A stretch of 64,000 nt of DNA from Hyperoodon ampullatus. Lineage: Eukaryota > Chordata > Mammalia > Artiodactyla > Ziphiidae. The translations under genes and the position numbers were made by a program. A model generated the notes under the pieces. It ran no database searches and was not told the origin of the DNA. It was given only the letters and a program-made list of their open reading frames with translations. Below, one piece after another: positions 33,131 through 43,841 of this stretch (the first letter of the stretch is position 1; every line of letters starts with the position of its first letter). The stretch covers positions 3,710,632-3,774,631 of the forward strand of contig OX457057.1 of NCBI GenBank assembly GCA_949752795.1, written 5' to 3'.

Positions 33131-34060
33131 AAACTCACAGATGTTTCATTACTGCTGTTGTTTGCTTTCAGTTTAGAGCGGGCAACCTAGCAGTCCCTCT
33201 GATCCGTCCCCTTCTCCTCAGCTCCACAGCACTCTCGCTTTGCAGCCCCACAGTCACCTGCCCAGTCAGTTCCTCACCCTCCAGGAAGGCCTCCCAGCTT
33301 TCTTTCTTGTCCCCAGGCCCCAATCATGCATGGATATCCCAGAACATCATTGAATCCTATCGCCCCTGCCTCAAACCGCCCATGACCTCTAGTGTATGGG
33401 GACTAAGACCCACCTGCTCACAGCCCCCGCCCTCCCCCATCTCCCCAGTCCCTCTGAGCGTGGGCTGACCTGTTGGATGTCTCTGAAGAGAAGGTGTCAG
33501 CAGAGTCTTCCTCTAAGACAGTTCTGTTCTCTCCCTTTGATGGTCCAGAGGCAGGTCTAGCCAGGCTCTGCATCCTCAGGGTGTCCACTCTGGCCCCCTC
33601 AGGCATCTCATGCCAGCCCCCAGCCCCCAAAGAGCAGCCCTGAGCACTGGCCCATGTTCATAGGCCCAGGATCCTATGACGTTGTCCATGTTTAGCCTGG
33701 TCACTGGTCACTGCCTCCCGAGTGTGCTCAGATCCCAGCCTCTGGCCTCTGTGTCTTCATGTCCATAGATGCCCTTCTCAGAATCAAGACCAGGCCTTCC
33801 TACAAACTCGGAATTTACTTTCCTGCTCCCAATGTCTCGATGCCTCGGTTAGGAAATCTCTACCTTGTCCCAGTGCATTAACACCCACCCCGACCTCTGA
33901 CAAGTCCCTGGACCAGACAGGAGCCCACCTCCACCGACTTCGTGGGACGGGACATGTGTGCAGGCAGTGAACTGCTGAGAAGATGCACCTTCACGCACGC
34001 AAACAATGCTTCCCTGTAAGCCGACACCTCCTCCCAGCTGAGGCCTTTCTTCACGCTGCC
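33131..34060. other. Unassigned, possible L2 trace
   Basis: 'cctccaggaaggcctcccag' (33279-33298) recalls the L2 'tccaggaagccttccc' phrase in plus orientation, but the flanks do not extend the match well. The rest is unrecognised. Confidence 0.3.
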
Positions 34061-34064
34061 ATGT

Positions 34065-34205
34065 ACCAGCCGAGTGAGTTCAGCAACCCCTCCAGGCCTT
34101 GGTATCTCTGCCTGTGAAGTGGGGCTGAGAGCTCCCGCCCGATGGGGCTGTCTCAGGGATTCAATACAGTGGAGCCCGCAGATACCTTAGTGCTCCACGC
34201 ACACT
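34065..34205 (+). repeat. MIR SINE fragment
   Basis: 'gagtgagttcagcaacccc', 'cctctccag'-like core, 'cctgtgaagtggggctgag' and 'gggattcaatacagtggagc' follow the MIR core and 3' part. Confidence 0.55.
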
Positions 34206-34465
34206 GAGTCCCAGAAATGTTGCCCGTTGTCCAATCTTTGGTATAAATGTTAGTTTGCAAAAGTAAACTTGTAATCTCCAGTGGATTGATTGTTGTTTGT
34301 TTACACAGTAGTGGTTGTTTTATAACAAAGTGTTTACGTGTTTCATTTATTCAAAGGACCTGGACCATGTTCTTTATACAAACACGGATTATGTGAGACT
34401 ATGTTTGAAAATTATAGCATGTTTCCTTGCATATTTGGATTACATGCACGACACAGACACAAGAG
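34206..34465. other. Unassigned AT-rich sequence
   Basis: Nothing recognised. It may include part of an older LINE upstream of the L1 tail. Confidence 0.3.
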
Positions 34466-34467
34466 TG

Positions 34468-34694
34468 GATACAGAAGTAAATACACTACTATATATAAAA
34501 TATATAGATAACCAACAAAGACCTACTGTATAGCACAAGGAACTCTACTCAGTACTCTGTAATAACCTATATGGGAAAAGAATCTATAAAAGAATGAATA
34601 TATGTATATGTATAACTGAATCACTATGCTGCACATCTGAAACTAACACAACATTGTAAATCAACTATACGCCAATAAAATTTTTTTAAAAAAA
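34468..34694 (+). mobile_element. LINE-1 3' UTR end, 5'-truncated
   Basis: Same 3' UTR as the copy at 19318 ('gacctactgtatagcacaag', 'tgtaaatcaactatacgcc') ending in an A-rich tail 'aataaaatttttttaaaaa'. About 230 bases long. Confidence 0.85.
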
Positions 34695-35420
34695 GGAAAT
34701 GCCTTTGATGCCTGGGGCTGTGGGCCATGGTGGTGATAACCAGGAACGTGGTGTGTTCTACCTGGCTGCCCACCAGGCTCATCTGGAAAGACGGACGCCA
34801 GGCCCTCCCGAGACCCCCAGCAGTAGGCTCTTGTGCTGGGCCCTGGGAGGGCAGGGTCTTTAAAACTCCCTGGGTGTTTCAGACGTGCAGCCTGGGTGAA
34901 TGGCAGCTCAGATGATCCAATCAGGGGATGAGATTTTACAAGATTCTGAAATACGTGCTGGCAGCTAAGCTGGGGATAAAGTAGATCATGTTTTATCATG
35001 GACACCCGCCATGCACCTTTGGTCCATCAAAGATTCCCGTGCATCCCTAGAGGCTCCCTGGGCAGGCTTTGGGATCAGAAAGGGACCTTGATGAGGTCCC
35101 TTGAGAATAATCAGTAATCAATATGTTTCCCGGGAGAGAAACTTACCCTCTTCTCAGGCTAAACATCTTTGGAGACTAGGGAATTATTGAATTAAACGTT
35201 TGGATTAGGGTGCTGGTTCCACAGCTAAGCTTTAAGAAAACGTCATCCCCTTTCTAGACACACACTCCATATTGAGGGGTGAAATGACACGATGTCTAGG
35301 ATTCCTTTCAAAATGATCCCAGGGAGGAGACAGGGGTGGGTGGGATACCGAGAAAACAGGACTGGCTGTGTACACATTGAGGATTTTTGTAGTGTGTGAT
35401 GGCACATCAGGGCTTATGTT
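34695..35420. other. Unassigned unique sequence
   Basis: Nothing recognised. 35090-35260 is AT-rich. Confidence 0.35.
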
Positions 35421-35423
35421 TGA

Positions 35424-35712
35424 CTTTTTTTTACTTTTTATTAGAGTTGATTTACAATATTGTGTTAATTTCTGCTGTACAGCAAAGTGAATCAGTTATA
35501 TATATACATAAATCCACTCTTTTTTCAGATTCTTTTCCCATATAGGTCATTACAGAGTATTGAGTAGAGTTCCCTGTGCGATACAGTAGGTCCCTATTCG
35601 TTATCTATTTTATGTATAGTAATGTGTATATGTCCATCCCAATCTCCCAGTTTATCCCTCCCCCGCCCACGCACCGCCCCCGTAACCATAAGTTTGTTTT
35701 CTACATCTGTGA
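35424..35712 (-). mobile_element. LINE-1 3' UTR end, minus strand
   Basis: Starts with a T-rich tail complement and 'ttattagagttgatttacaa', and extends through 'agcaaagtgaatcagttata' to 'ataagtttgttttctacatc'. Slightly different 3' UTR subtype from the copies at 570 and 12615. 5'-truncated, no clear target-site duplication. Confidence 0.8.
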
Positions 35713-36205
35713 CCCTTGATATTTTCAACAGTAAAATGCTAACGGTGATATACAGAAAAGCACAGAGAAGCCAGATTCCAAACACCAGTGTCCACCACCC
35801 AGGATTAACCCATGTTCACTTTAGGTCATTTTTTTCCTTCGGTTTTAATTTTTAAAATTTAACATTAACCCCCAAGAATGTATTTTCAGAGGAAATGGGG
35901 TTGAGACCCCTGGAGTGTCTTCCACTGGACTTGGTCGGAGTCCCGCTCAGCACATCCTTGTTTTTGTAAGATTTGTAAGGTTTCTCACCGCAAGCTCCCT
36001 CTGACCCGTGACTGCTTTCCCCCTACCTACCGCCTCTCAAGATGACTTGATTCAATGAATGTCACATGAATCAGTTTACTGTGTTTCATTTTCAGATTGG
36101 AAAGTGTCCACAAAGCTACTGCAAACAAGGCACGTGGGGATCTCTAGGCCCCGTCACTCCTCTCCCAGGGTCCCTGACCCCGACCCCAGGCTGCAGTACT
36201 GATTT
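35713..36205. other. Unassigned, possible old L1 UTR trace
   Basis: About 35740-35870 ('ccaccacccaggattaaccc') resembles reversed or forward old L1M 3' UTR phrases, but only weakly. Rest unique. Confidence 0.3.
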
Positions 36206-36211
36206 CCTCCA

Positions 36212-36608
36212 CAGGCCAGTCAGCTAAAGCTGCATAAGAACACCACAGATGGGGCAGGGGCGGGGTGGCCTTAGACAGCAGAGATTTATCTCTCTTGGTT
36301 CTGGAGGCTGGAAGTCTAAGATCCAGGTATTGGAGGTTTGGCTTCTCCTGAGGCCTCTCCCCTTGTCTTGTAGAGACCACCTCCTCCCTGTGTCCTCACC
36401 TGGTCATCACTCTTGTGCATGTCCCTGTCCCTGTCCTCATCCTTTCTTATCTCCTTTTCCAGTCCTATTGGATTAGGGCCCCACCCCAATGACCTCATTT
36501 TACCGTAATTACCTCTTCAAAGACCCCATCTCCAAATACGATCACATCCTGAGGTCCTGGGAGTTAGGACTTCAGCGTATGGATTTGGGGAAACACAACT
36601 CAGCACAT
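36212..36608 (-). mobile_element. MLT1-type LTR (ERVL-MaLR), minus strand
   Basis: 'agctaaagctgcataagaac', 'ggttctggaggctggaagtc', 'tggattagggccccacccc', 'catctccaaatacgatcac' and 'ggatttggggaaacacaact' follow the reversed LTR end to end. Confidence 0.8.
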
Positions 36609-37258
36609 AGTACTCTGCTACACCCAGATGTCACATGGTGTGCTTTTTTCCTGCAACAATCTCCACACACATTGTTTACCAGGTGAATAACATTTCCTCT
36701 CTCATTTACTTCTCAAGAGCTCATTTTGGCAAAGCCTCTTCATTTTTGGAGGTTTAAGGAAGAAAAATAGAAAAACAAACCAACTTAAATCTCTGAGTTT
36801 GAATACAGTCAAATCTCATTAATTCAGGCTTAATACTGTAGGACAATATTCTAGGATACTGAAGGCTTTCAATGGAGGATGACTTCAGAAGTTTCCTTGT
36901 AACTAATTGCTCTATCCTTGCCAAGCTGAGAAAAACCTGTTTTAATAAACAGATAAGAATCATTTGCAATTAATAATACATTCAAGTGCAAAGAGCATGC
37001 TCATGTTCTGGACCAATTATTCCCCTGACCCAGGTACCCATCCCACTGCTGTTTCTCATCTGCATTCCTCCGTGTGCTGGATTTAGTGCACGTGGTGGAA
37101 TAAAGGTAAACCTCAGTCCAGTCTGCAATCAAAAGGAAACAAAGGTGGGTAGACGCCTGAACACTGCGCTTTGATTTTCTCTCACATGCATGTGGTCTAA
37201 TCACCTTCCAGGGAGACTCGGAGACCAAACCGGCTCCAGATAACATATCACGTGGAAG
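36609..37258. other. Unassigned, AT-rich
   Basis: No repeat family recognised. 36770-36980 is AT-rich and may be an old decayed element or conserved sequence. Confidence 0.3.
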
Positions 37259-37377
37259 TCTGGATTAGAAAACAGATTGTGCAATAATTAATTCATCACA
37301 TCCCTTTGAGGTAAAATAAAGGGAAGAACAATCAGGCAACAGTAACTCAGAAAATACTTTCTTCTTTTAAGTTAATG

Positions 37378-37401
37378 GGCTCCATGGTTTTAAATGGAGC
37401 C
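37378..37401. repeat. Perfect inverted repeat, 8-bp arms
   Basis: ggctccat at 37378-37385 and atggagcc at 37394-37401 flank an 8-base AT-rich spacer. It could be a bipartite protein-binding site or a chance palindrome. Confidence 0.9.
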
Positions 37402-37535
37402 GTAGCCAATTCTCCCAGGTTTTTGCTTGCTTTTAAACGAGGTTTTCAGCTCCCGGTGCAGCAATTAAATGTGCCAGCAAAGCTCCTACTTAGTGCTACT
37501 GAAGCACTTAATTTTCATTAAAAAGATGACATTGC

Positions 37536-37738
37536 GGTCTTCCCTGGTGGCGCAGTGGTTGAGAGTCCACCTGCCGATGCAGGGGACACGGGTTCGTACC
37601 CCGGTCTGGGAAGATCCCACATGCCGCGGAGCGGCTGGGCCCGTGAGCCATGGCCGCTGAGCCTGCGCTCCGCAGCGGGAGAGGCCACAACAGTGAGAGG
37701 CCCGCGTACCGCAAAAAAAAAAAAAAAAAAAAAAAAAA
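37536..37738 (+). mobile_element. CHR-2 type SINE with 15-bp internal deletion
   Basis: Canonical head, body and a long pure A-tail (about 26 bases). A perfect 16-bp target-site duplication, aaaaagatgacattgc, flanks it (37520-37535 and 37734-37749, the right copy overlapping the tail). Unlike the other four CHR-2 copies it lacks 15 bases between two gagcctg repeats, so it reads directly 'gagcctgcgctccgc'. Confidence 0.95.
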
Positions 37739-37850
37739 GATGACATTGCAAGCAATTATCAAGGACAATCCACATTCGCGGGTATTTATATGCATAAGGA
37801 CACATTGTGACACAGAGATGCATAAATTACCCAGATCGATTGGCTTCTCT

Positions 37851-38210
37851 GCCTCCTCCTAAGCTCGGCCGCTGGCTGGTCAGCTCTACTTACCTGCTTC
37901 CAGGCTCTCCATTTAGGGCCCTTGTGTGGGCTCTGCTCACCGCGTGCTCACCCCACACGCACGCACATCCGCCAGGCCAGTGTTAATCCCTGGGGCATTA
38001 TGCCACTGGTTCTTCATTATGAACTTATTTCCTCCACGTATGACCCTCTTAACACGTGTCCTTTAATGGAAAGACACAACTTGATTCAGCCTTCTGTTAC
38101 CCTGCCACCCCTCATGTCTCCCACACTGGTGAAGTTTAAGGCCACCGGGACCAACAGACTGGCTGCCAGAGCCCCTACAGCAAGCCAGGCACCCCAAAAA
38201 GAGCCCTGCC
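37851..38210. other. Unassigned unique sequence
   Basis: Nothing recognised. Confidence 0.35.
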
Positions 38211-38212
38211 AG

Positions 38213-38370
38213 AGCTGACCCTCGTAACAACCTGGAGCTGTCCCCCCATGGACGTTGGCTAAGCCGAGGGTCAGAGGAGGTAAAATGATGTGTTCCAAGG
38301 TCTCTCAGCTAGAAAGTGGCAAGTCAGGATTTGAATCCAGGTCCATTCCTGCCCAAAGCTCATCATCCTT
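38213..38370 (-). repeat. MIR SINE
   Basis: Reverse MIR: 'ccctcgtaacaacctggagc', 'ggtctctcagctagaaagtg', 'aggatttgaatccaggtcc'. The inverted B-box region is well preserved. Confidence 0.75.
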
Positions 38371-39479
38371 CTGCTGGACCAGGTGGGGCTTCCCAAAGGA
38401 TTCTGCAAATGTGAACGGTGAGTGCAATCCAGGCCACGTCTATGCAGGGTCCTGAGAATAGGGCTAAGCACCTGTCTCCCAGGGTTCTCAGTTAGAGAGG
38501 TTGACCTGAAAGGTGAGGAGGAGAGGATATCTGGACCAGCGCTGCTGAGACAGTCAGCTTCCGAGACAGATCAAGCACTGAGCTTGCACCTTAATAATCT
38601 CGGCTCTGAATACAGATGGATAAAATGTAAGAATAGGAAGTAAGAAAGATGTAGCCAGGCTAAAACAAACGATCAAACAGCAGATTAATAACTCCATGGA
38701 CCAGAAAAGGAACGAAAATGCAGATATGGCAAAGCCAAGCCCTGGGTCCGTGGACTCCAGGCACCGGCAGTGGTGGAAGTCCAGCCCTGGAAAGTATGGG
38801 GCTCAAAGCTCCCTGCAGAACACAGGACCCAGGAACCAGGCCACTGCTTTGCCCCATGGCATTAACAAGCAGTGAATCAAAGGATGCAGAAAGCCTGGGT
38901 ACAGCTTAGCTTCCAGGAACAGAGGACCTGAAATACCTCCCCAAACACTGGGTGATGGAGCCCTGGACGCTGTCCCGAGAGCTGAGCCCAAAGCCCCTGC
39001 CCCGTGGGGCTAACCAGATGCCCAGGAGACAGGGCGGGGGGCTCGGAGTAGCACGAGCCAGAGAAAACCGAAGACCTCTGACTCAGAACAGACCTGAAGA
39101 CCAAAATCTCAACACACGTAGAAATCGAATGCTAAAAAGCCAACAAACAAACAAAATCCAACATCCATCAATAACACAAATTCACAGTAGATCAAATTAA
39201 CTTTATGCGGCCATCTGCAAAAGTTTTCAAACAAATCAGCTTATGAGATGCAAAGAGAAAAATGAAGGAATAGCTCCCACTTACAAAGAAGAAATGAAGA
39301 TATAAACATTTGAATGACCTCTCTGGGACACCTCACAAGCCGCTGTGGGTTGTGCTACCAGGTGCCAAGCTGGGTGGACATGCCCGCCCTTGGGGACTGT
39401 GCGTTCCAAGGGGGGGACAGTTAGAGGGTGACACTGGAGCAAAAACTGGACGACAGGGGAATGAGCCATGCAGATTCCA
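38371..39479. other. Unassigned unique sequence
   Basis: Nothing recognised. 39110-39300 is A-rich. Confidence 0.35.
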
Positions 39480-39775
39480 GGAGAAAGTTCCAGCAGAGGG
39501 AACAGCGTGAGGGAGGTAGGGTGGGGGGGAGGAGGAGGTAAGACACCAATGGAGGTCAGATCGCATACAGCCTTGTAAATCCCTGTTACGACTTTGGCCT
39601 TTACTTGGCACAAAATGAGGCCCTGGAGGTCCCCGGTGGAGGACGTGTGTTACAGCATCATAAAATTCCAGGCGCTGAAACCAGATCTTAGAAGCAGGGA
39701 GACCCGGGAGGCTCCAGTCACTGGGGACACCACCCCGGAGGTGGTGAGAAGGGGGTCACAGTCTGGAAGCTGGCA
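39480..39775 (+). repeat. Old interspersed repeat, family not named
   Basis: 'acagccttgtaaatccctgt' and 'cgactttggcctttactt' match a widespread mammalian repeat whose consensus I recognise ('ccttgtaggcc...', '...gactttgg') but cannot name with confidence. A second, diverged copy lies at about 45536-45850. Confidence 0.45.
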
Positions 39776-39894
39776 GACTGAGTGCCTCGTGTGAAGGAGA
39801 GGGGCACAGAGAATCCCGGGCAACGGCCCAAAAAGCTGGACGGACTGAGCTGCTGTTATAACTGAATGAGGTCAGTTCCATTCAAATATATTAG

Positions 39895-40060
39895 GAGCCG
39901 CAAGGAGCATGCGCTGTTGACCTAATAATTCCACTTAAAGGAATTTATGGTAAGGCAATTATCATAAACTTAAGAAAATATTACAAAGATGGCTCATTAA
40001 AATGTTACTTACAATAGAAGATTGGAAGCCGCCTACTTATCCAGCAGTAGGAGAAATCAG
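39895..40060 (+). mobile_element. Old L1M fragment
   Basis: 'acctaataattccacttaaa', 'ttacaatagaagattggaag' and 'tatccagcagtaggagaaat' are the familiar 3' end of ancient L1M elements. A second piece with the following L1M sequence lies at 41815-41960, possibly the same element split by later rearrangement. Confidence 0.65.
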
Positions 40061-40490
40061 GTCACAGACAGGAGGATCTGTGGTGAATCGGCCAGCCTGC
40101 AGCTGTCCCCAAACCACTCCTGCCTGCCCACCTCTCACTTAGAAGGTGAAAAAGCCAGGCACTCGCCTCCCCAGCCTCCCTTTAGCTAAGGGTAGCCAGG
40201 TGAGCTGTTCGTAACAGAGAAACAGTGAGTGAATGCATGGTCCCGAGTTTCTGCGGGGGGGTCTTCCCTCCCTGCTATAAGGTCAGACATGAAAGGGGCG
40301 CTCACTGGTTCTATTCCTTTGCCATTTTTTCTGCCATGGACACCAATGCATTGCCTGGAGCTGTGGCAGCTCTTTTGGGACCATGAGGTGACAAGCATGG
40401 GGGCAGGTGGGAGGTGAAGAGCATTCTAAGAAAGCCAGACAGATCCTGGGCACCAGAACTGACTCCAGCCATCATTAACCTCCAGACTTC
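40061..40490. other. Unassigned unique sequence
   Basis: Nothing recognised. Confidence 0.35.
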
Positions 40491-40492
40491 TC

Positions 40493-40700
40493 TTTTTTTT
40501 TAATTTTTATCAGAGTAGAGTTGCTTTACAATGTTGTGTTAGTTTCAGGTGTACAGCAAAGTGAATCAATTATATCAGTACATATACATGCCATATCAGA
40601 AATAGAATTATGGATGTAGAAAACAAACTTATGGCTACCAGGGGTAAAGGCGGGGAGAGATAAATTGGGAGATTGGGATTGACATACAGAGACTTTCTTT
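40493..40700 (-). mobile_element. LINE-1 3' end with inverted 5' segment
   Basis: 40493-40592 is the reversed L1 3' UTR tail ('gtacagcaaagtgaatcaat'). From about 40600 the same UTR continues in the opposite orientation with upstream sequence ('gtagaaaacaaacttatggc', 'ttgggagattgggattgac'). Roughly a hundred bases of UTR are missing at the junction. This is the structure left by twin priming. A possible imperfect target-site duplication is 'agacttctcttt' (about 40484) against 'agactttcttta' (about 40690). Confidence 0.75.
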
Positions 40701-41000
40701 AGAAAAAAATGAATCCCAGGTTGTCAAGCCATCATGGGTTGGGTTCTCTGATATTCGTTATTTTTATTTCTGTGTCACCACCTGTCCTGAGCTGGTTCCC
40801 CTGCTGGGTCTATGGTGGTCTGAGTGAGGGAGAGAATTAACTCCCCTCCGGACAATCTGGATGCAGTAGCCAAACCTCTGCCATCTGGAGGGAGCCGGCC
40901 TGGCCCTGCCCACACTGCCCAGTGTTGGAGAGGGGAGCTCAGGGCAAAGCTAGACGTGCTGTTTCCACAGCCAACTTGCCCTCGAGGGTGAGGCTCAGTG
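40701..41000. other. Unassigned unique sequence
   Basis: Nothing recognised. Confidence 0.3.
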
Positions 41001-41002
41001 CC

Positions 41003-41168
41003 AGGGCACTAAATCCCCAGAGCAACCAGGAAGTAGGCACTGTTGTTGCCCCATTTCACAGACGGGAAGAGTAAGGTTAGAGGGCTGACGGTCCTGCTCA
41101 AGGTTACAACTACAGAGAAGTGGGGCTGGGGCTGAACCCGGGGCTGTCTGACCCCAGAGCCCAGCCCA
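41003..41168 (-). repeat. MIR SINE
   Basis: Reverse MIR: 'ggaagtaggcactgttgttg', 'ccccatttcacagacgggaa', 'gctcaaggttacaactacag', 'gctgaacccggggctgtctg'. Confidence 0.8.
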
Positions 41169-41440
41169 GGCTGCACTTCCTCCCCCAAAAATCTGTTTCC
41201 CCGCAAGGCACATGGAGCCAAGTGTGGGGTCTCTGTACCCCAACAGGGCAAGGCAGGGGGCACCTGGACCCTCCCCGTGGATGCCAGGGAGCAGGACCTG
41301 GCAGAACCTGGTGCTGTGCTCAGCAGAGGAAGTGGCTGGGCTCTCTTGGGAGGGTAGGTAGGCAGGTAGGGTGTCACCTGAAGACCAGCTTCCAGAAATG
41401 CAAGGGGTCCTGGTGAGGGGAGGGAAGCAAACCAGGACAG
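41169..41440. other. Unassigned unique sequence
   Basis: GC-rich. Nothing recognised. Confidence 0.3.
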
Positions 41441-41442
41441 AG

Positions 41443-41522
41443 CTAACTAGACTGCAAGCTCCACGTTCAAAGCCTGGCACACAGTAGGTGCCCAATAAAC
41501 GCACAGCAAACGCCCCATGAGG
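41443..41522 (+). repeat. L2 LINE 3' end fragment
   Basis: 'actagactgcaagctccacg' and 'ctggcacacagtaggtgccc' are forward L2 3' phrases. Confidence 0.7.
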
Positions 41523-41603
41523 AATGAGAAATGGATTATTACTATTCAGGTGGCCCCCAAGGAGAGCCACAGGGAGTTCAAGTCATAAAAATTATCTGTA
41601 GTT

Positions 41604-41810
41604 GGGCTTCCCTGGTGGCGCAGTGGTTGAGAGTCCGCCTGCCAATCCAGGGGACATGGGTTCATGCCCCGGTCTGGGAAGATCCCACATGCTGCGGAGC
41701 GGCGGGGCCCGTGAGCCATGGCCGCTAAGCCTGCACGTCCGGAGCCTGTGCTCCGCGACGGGAGAGGCCACAACAATGAGAGGGCCGCATACCGCAAAAA
41801 AAAAAAAAAA
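41604..41810 (+). mobile_element. CHR-2 type SINE
   Basis: Canonical head, body with the full 'cgtccggagcctgtgctccg' segment and a short A-tail. A 17-bp perfect target-site duplication, aaaaattatctgtagtt, flanks it (41587-41603 and 41806-41822, overlapping the tail). Confidence 0.94.
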
Positions 41811-41814
41811 TTAT

Positions 41815-41965
41815 CTGTAGTTTATGGCATACCTGTAAAAGGGAATACTATCTAGCCATAGAAATCTTATTTTCAAGGAATATTTTAAGATATGGGAAAA
41901 TATTTGTCTATAGTTGTTAGGTTAAAATAAAAATCAGGATCCAAACCTAAATATTCGATATCACT
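41815..41965 (+). mobile_element. Old L1M 3' fragment
   Basis: 'gggaatactatctagccata' and 'gatatgggaaaatatttgtc' and 'aaaataaaaatcaggatcca' match, diverged, the end of ancient L1M elements. It immediately follows the SINE. Confidence 0.65.
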
Positions 41966-43135
41966 TTGATTTTGCGATATTTAGAGTTAATATTTGTAGA
42001 AGGGAACGCAGAAGATTAAAAAAACAGCAGCCATCCCTCGAGACCCCTTGGATCGAGGACGAGTTGTGATGCTATGCTTTATACTCCACTGCATTTTCCA
42101 AGTCTCTGTAATAAACTCCGAGGGCTTTACCATTAGAAGGAAGTTACTGCCCATGGCTGCCAGGGGCAGGCCGGCTGGCCCGAATGGCCAGTTCTGCCTC
42201 TTTCCTGGTCACCTCTCCTCCATCCTCTGGACATAGTGTGAAAGTGACAACTGATGTCATTTGAAGCCTGCGTCCCGAGTCTCAGCGCTTTGCCGGTCGT
42301 AACTGACATCACTGCCCCGAGAAATCGGCTCTCTGGTGGGCCTCTCCTTCCTCCCAGGCCACCGGACAGATGGACCCTCCCAGCACAGGCATGCATCAGG
42401 ACCTGGAATTCAGCAGCTGCGCCTTGGACCTGCCGCTTCAAAGAACAATTTTAATTGAAATGGTAATGACGAAGTTTCTTCCCCACAAAGACAGCATGTG
42501 CATTGTAAATACCGAGTCCCCTTGTCTGGAAGCTGGCCCACGGGATGCCACAGGACACAAATTCCTACTAAAGAGGGCTGGTCCCTGCCTGGTACCCTCT
42601 GTGCCCACCCCGAGCAGACCTGGAACTTACTGGCAGAATGAAGGCCATCTCGCTGCAGGGTATGTCATGGCGGCTGCACGAATGACCTCCCAAATTCTAA
42701 CACAGGTGAGGAATCCACTCTCCATGGCAACCTGGCATGTGGGCCAGCCTCCCAGACACTCAGCCACCGGAGTCTTTGTGGTGGGTGGGTGCAGCGGGGT
42801 GCTTTTGCATTTGACCCCTCTGGGAAATGTCACCGCCTCTTGAGAGGGACGAGGGACTGGAGGACAGAGACAACAGGAGGGCAAAGGGGAGGCGGTGGAG
42901 CCCTGCCCCACCCTCTGCCTCCAGGGCCTCCGAGGCCCAAGGCCCCAGGCCTCCGAGACCCCATCCCGAGAGCGTCAAGGGCAAGAAACAGAAAGAGAGA
43001 TGCTAAGGAGAGGGCCACATTCCCCCGGGACGTCCCAGGAGACTAGGAAACTGCACTTGGAAAACTCTCGCTGCTCTGCTGAGATGTGTGAACCCCCGGC
43101 GCCCTGGAGAGAGCAGCCCTCAGTGGAGGCGAGTG
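41966..43135. other. Unassigned unique sequence
   Basis: 42050-42140 and 42410-42500 are AT-rich with TAAT cores and could be short conserved blocks. 42880-43135 is GC-rich. No repeat or exon recognised. Confidence 0.35.
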
Positions 43136-43171
43136 GGCACCCTGAGCGGCACCCTGAGCGGCACCCTGAGC
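43136..43171 (+). repeat. 12-bp tandem repeat, three copies
   Basis: Three perfect consecutive copies of ggcaccctgagc. It lies in GC-rich unique DNA and translates as a short RHPE-type repeat in one chance frame. Confidence 0.95.
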
Positions 43172-43695
43172 AGGCACCACGGTTGGGGGCAGTTCCATCT
43201 CCTACGGTGCTGCCGTCTGAATATAACTCTCCCCATGAGAAGAACGCTTGGTGCTTGTCTACAGGACTGAAGGCCCGGGTCCTTCCAAATCAGTCCAGCC
43301 TGAGAAGGAAACGTTAAGCCCTCCTCACACTGCCCAGGCATCCCCAGCCTAGCTGGGTGGAGGCTGGGAGAGCAGAGGATGCTGGGGGTCCCCAGCAGCT
43401 GGCCAGGAGGGAGGGGTCCCATCCAGTACACGTGGTTTGTCCTACAAGTCTGAGGTGGTCTTTGGCCCTTCAGACCACCCCCTGCCCCTACACTTGGTAC
43501 CAAGCCTAAGGTGACAGCCCCGCCCAACAGTCCTGTCCTGTTTCCCCACTGGGAATGATGACTGCATTCAAGGCCCCTGTACAGGGCCTGGCCTGTAGGA
43601 AGCTTTCCACAGTGTGAGCCAGGCTGGTGACAGTCATGGCCTGAGGCCACTCATCCAGCAGAGGTATTTGACGCCGAGCAGGGCTGGGATCAGGG
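43172..43695. other. Unassigned unique sequence
   Basis: GC-rich. Nothing recognised. Confidence 0.35.
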
Positions 43696-43699
43696 GTCC

Positions 43700-43795
43700 C
43701 AGCATTCATGCAACAAGTGTATGGTGCAGGCTCCCCTGTCTGTGCCAGGTGCTGGGGTGACACTGATAGGGACAAAGTAAAGAGACAAAGTAGGT
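43700..43795 (-). repeat. L2 LINE 3' end fragment
   Basis: 'cattcatgcaacaagtgtat' then 'ctgtgccaggtgctggggtg' is the reversed L2 tail. Confidence 0.6.
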
Positions 43796-43841
43796 GATTA
43801 AATAGTTAATCCCACCAAGGGATTGTAAGTAAAAAAAAATA

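Larger units (their letters stand above)
37260..37850. other. Candidate conserved noncoding element carrying a SINE insertion
   Basis: AT-rich, repeat-free sequence lies on both sides of the CHR SINE at 37536-37738. It has many TAAT/ATTA cores and a perfect 8-bp inverted repeat at 37378-37401. The right flank (37750-37850) continues the same character. Conservation is inferred from composition only. Confidence 0.35.
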
